Origin: an uncultured bacterium
Lineage (GTDB): Bacteria; Patescibacteriota; Minisyncoccia; Phycocordibacterales; GWA1-40-21
DNA length: 5,590 bases
Assembly: GCA_903868205.1 (NCBI GenBank)
Contig: CAIPUJ010000097.1
Span: 1-5,590, forward strand
Direction of reading: 5' to 3'
The notes beneath the pieces are model-generated. The model had not been told where the DNA came from. It saw only the letters and a list, made by a program, of their open reading frames with translations, and did not search any database. Shown piece after piece: positions 3,927 through 5,590 of the stretch (position 1 is the first letter of the stretch; every line of letters begins with the position of its first letter). Both the position numbers and the translations under genes were made by a program.

Positions 3927-4103
3927 CTACGATCCTCCGATTAAGATTTTCCTCATCTTTTCGGTATCTACAGGGTCAAGAATAACCCCACGATATCTTC
4001 TTACACAATCAGTTCCGGCAAAAAGAACTCCTTCCTCTTTTACTGCGGTTACACCGATAATAACCGATTTACATCCGCAAGGACAATAATCATTATTTGG
4101 CAT
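3927..4103 (-). CDS. Small cysteine-containing protein (58 aa), unknown function
   Basis: ATG at 4103-4101 to TAG at 3929-3927 encodes 58 residues. I do not recognise a family. The N-terminus carries CPCGC (7-11) and a further Cys at 33 (GTDCVRRY), an arrangement that could bind zinc or another metal, though a fourth ligand beyond the three N-terminal cysteines and C33 is not needed. The middle (KSVIIGVTAVKEEGVLFAG) alternates hydrophobic residues as in a beta hairpin, and the end (DTEKMRKIL) is helical. Support for a real gene is strong: an AGGAGG Shine-Dalgarno (4118-4113) nine bases before the ATG, and a terminator right after the stop. It may fold as a small zinc-ribbon-like domain; this is inference. 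Confidence 0.8.
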   Translation of the reverse strand: MPNNDYCPCGCKSVIIGVTAVKEEGVLFAGTDCVRRYRGVILDPVDTEKMRKILIGGS

Positions 4104-4110
4104 ATATGAA

Positions 4111-4160
4111 CTCCTCCTAAGATTATGCTATATTAGAAGTATTAAAAAATCAAACAAAAA
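4111..4160 (-). promoter_or_regulatory. Ribosome binding site and likely promoter of the small cysteine-protein gene
   Basis: On the minus strand AGGAGGAG (4118-4111) is the strongest Shine-Dalgarno in the window. Upstream, TTGTTT (about 4156-4151) and TAATAT (about 4134-4129) with a 16-base spacer form a plausible promoter. The -10 overlaps, on the opposite strand, an extended -10 (4126-4134) pointing toward the MurE-like gene. Confidence 0.5.
4126..4134 (+). promoter_or_regulatory. Candidate upstream promoter of the MurE-like gene
   Basis: TGCTATATT is an extended -10 box in a context (CTAAGATTATG) nearly identical to the promoter at 2493-2510. Transcription would start near 4141 and include the hairpin at 4167-4192 in a leader of about 130 bases. 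Confidence 0.4.
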
Positions 4161-4166
4161 TACTTG

Positions 4167-4192
4167 TCCCGTTAAAAATTCACGAAACGGGA
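4167..4192 (+). other. Leader hairpin before the MurE-like gene
   Basis: TCCCGTT (4167-4173) pairs with AACGGGA (4186-4192) around a 12-base loop, the only G+C-containing stretch in an otherwise A/T gap. An A run rather than a T run follows on the plus strand, so it is not a plus-strand terminator. On the minus strand a weak T stretch follows, but no minus-strand gene lies upstream to need it. It may be a leader element or an mRNA stabiliser. Confidence 0.4.
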
Positions 4193-4220
4193 TAAAAAAA
4201 TTAAAAAACAATTAAGACAA

Positions 4221-4248
4221 TTAACAAATAGTCGAAAAAAATTATAAA
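4221..4248 (+). promoter_or_regulatory. Proximal promoter of the MurE-like gene
   Basis: TTAACA (4221-4226, 5 of 6 consensus) and TATAAA (4243-4248, 5 of 6) with a 16-base spacer. Transcription would start near 4255, giving a leader of about 14 bases with no Shine-Dalgarno. Confidence 0.6.
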
Positions 4249-4268
4249 CATTAAAATTTTGTACTGGG

Positions 4269-5588
4269 ATGAACATCAAAAAATTAATACCGAAGAAATT
4301 ATTCACAAAATTACAACCAGCATACCATTATTCTCTTGCGATATTCGGAGCAATTTTATATCGTTTCCCATCAGAAAAAATGATTGTGATAGGAGTGACA
4401 GGAACAAAAGGGAAGACCTCTGCAATAAACTTTATTTGGTCGGCTCTTACTGCTGGCGGATTTAAAACCGGAATCATAAGTACAGCAAATATAAGAATTG
4501 GTGAAAAAGAATTTTTAAATAAATTCCATATGACAATGCCAGGAAGATTTGTCATACAAAAATTTATGAGAGATATGGCAAATGCAGGATGTAAATATTG
4601 TATTGTGGAAACAACCTCAGAAGGAATAAAACAATACAGACATATCGGAATAAATTATGATATTGCAGTCTTCACAAATCTTTCTCCGGAGCACCTACCA
4701 TCACACGGTGGAAGTTTTGAGAATTATAAAAACAAAAAAGGTGAGCTCTTTGCAAAACTTTCTAAATTAAAGAAAAAGAAAATAAACGGCGAAGTGATAG
4801 AAAAAATATCTATAGCAAATGTAGACAATGAACACTCAGAATTTTTCTTGAACTTCCCAGCAGACAAAAAAATAACATTTGGAATAAATAATAAAGCAGA
4901 TTTAGTAGCGAGAGATATAAAAGAAGATTCCTCAAAAGTTTCTTTTAATGTTTTGGATTCAAACTTTGAACTTTCTATTTCAGGAAAATTTAATATTTAT
5001 AATGCGCTCCCCGCAATTGCAATTGCAAGACTCGCAAAAATAGAAGACAAAACAATTGCTAAAGGATTAAAAGATCTCACCATAATTCCAGGAAGAATGG
5101 AGAGAATAAATGAAGGACAAAATTTCACCATGATCGTGGACTACGCACATGAAAAAGAAAGCATGACAAATGTTTTAAACACCGCACAAATAATAAAACC
5201 AGAAGGGGGAAAAGTAATAGTGCTTCTCGGAGCAGAGGGAGGAGGAAGAGATAAAACAAAAAGACCATTGATGGGAGAAATTTCTGCGAAGCTCGCAGAC
5301 TATGTGGTAGTAAGCAATGTCGATCCATACGATGACGATCCAAAAGAAATTCTCGAAGACATAGCAACTACATCGGAAAAATTTGGTAAAAAAAGAAATG
5401 AAAATTTATTTGTAATTGAAGACAGAAGGGAGGGGATTAAAAAAACCATAGAGCTAGCAAAAGAAAATGATGTGGTGATAATCACAGGTAAGGGGGCAGA
5501 ACAATCTATGATAATTGGTGGGAAAAAAATAATTTGGGATGATAGAAATGTAGTAAGGGAAGAATTGAAAAAGATTTTAAATAAGTAA
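4269..5588 (+). CDS. MurE-like Mur ligase (UDP-N-acetylmuramyl-peptide ligase family)
   Basis: The 439-residue product is a complete Mur ligase that uses ATP to add an amino acid to a UDP-MurNAc-peptide during peptidoglycan precursor synthesis in the cytoplasm. The central domain has the P-loop GVTGTKGKTS (42-51), MTMP (88-91), ETTSEG (114-119) with the Mg-binding Glu, TNLSPEHLPSHG (136-147), and Y153 with K157 where MurE has its carbamylated lysine. The C-terminal domain has PGRMERI (274-280), VDYAH (290-294), GGGRDKTKRPLMG (324-336) and GKGAEQ (407-412). These order and spacing features are those of MurE rather than MurC, MurD or MurF. Oddities: the N-terminal UDP-binding domain is cut to about 37 residues, the P-loop has Lys for the usual Asn, and the amino-acid-selecting DNPR box reads VDPYDD (351-356), so the added amino acid cannot be predicted. 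No Shine-Dalgarno is seen. The first ATG after an in-frame TAA is used. Confidence 0.88.
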   Translation: MNIKKLIPKKLFTKLQPAYHYSLAIFGAILYRFPSEKMIVIGVTGTKGKTSAINFIWSALTAGGFKTGIISTANIRIGEKEFLNKFHMTMPGRFVIQKFMRDMANAGCKYCIVETTSEGIKQYRHIGINYDIAVFTNLSPEHLPSHGGSFENYKNKKGELFAKLSKLKKKKINGEVIEKISIANVDNEHSEFFLNFPADKKITFGINNKADLVARDIKEDSSKVSFNVLDSNFELSISGKFNIYNALPAIAIARLAKIEDKTIAKGLKDLTIIPGRMERINEGQNFTMIVDYAHEKESMTNVLNTAQIIKPEGGKVIVLLGAEGGGRDKTKRPLMGEISAKLADYVVVSNVDPYDDDPKEILEDIATTSEKFGKKRNENLFVIEDRREGIKKTIELAKENDVVIITGKGAEQSMIIGGKKIIWDDRNVVREELKKILNK

Positions 5589-5590
5589 AA

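Noticed and set aside
1891..3930. Shared 10-mer GATATCCTAC at 1891-1900 and 3921-3930
   Set aside because: It is a short match with unrelated flanks, explainable by chance.
5125..5485. Minus-strand Leu/Ser-rich frames within the MurE-like gene
   Set aside because: These are antisense shadows of an A-rich, Lys/Glu-rich coding sequence.

Overview
The window looks like part of the chromosome of a small-genome, AT-rich bacterium. The most likely source is a member of the Candidate Phyla Radiation (Patescibacteria, Parcubacteria-like). This is inferred from short intergenic gaps, many very small proteins, a cut-down MurE-type ligase, a one-domain SpoU methyltransferase, a TrmB-family regulator and a DoxX-type membrane protein on an A-rich coding background. 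No ribosomal RNA or other marker gene is present to prove it.

Layout. Positions 1-585 (minus) hold the N-terminal 195 residues of a TrmB-type transcription regulator that runs off the left edge. Positions 825-1487 (plus) hold a GC-rich gene for an atypical response-regulator receiver protein, which has its own strong ribosome binding site and terminator. Positions 1488-2043 have no confident gene. They hold a terminator, one copy of a 45-bp repeat, and about 340 bp (1640-1978) that is almost entirely foldable into hairpins and ends in a compact four-way junction; this is the most unusual part of the window. Then come two small genes of unknown function (2044-2418 soluble and helical; 2517-2789 membrane), with the second repeat copy between them. 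A shared terminator separates them from a convergent DoxX-like gene (3246-2836). Divergent from that, across a pair of inverted GTCATTCCCG-type repeats, is a TrmH/SpoU RNA methyltransferase gene (3412-3885). A 58-residue cysteine-containing small protein (4103-3927, minus) follows, and then a complete MurE-like Mur ligase (4269-5588).

The genes do not form one pathway. They are mostly single-gene transcription units with their own promoters. A recurring pattern is an extended -10 box ending only 6-7 bases before the ATG, with no ribosome binding site, which predicts leaderless mRNAs for five of the eight genes. Two genes (the receiver and the small cysteine protein) instead carry strong Shine-Dalgarno sequences. 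The pattern also corrects the start of the DoxX-like gene. The most interesting observations are the structured 1640-1978 element, the 45-bp repeat that looks like a protein C-terminus when read on the minus strand, the leaderless promoter architecture, and the compositionally foreign receiver gene.
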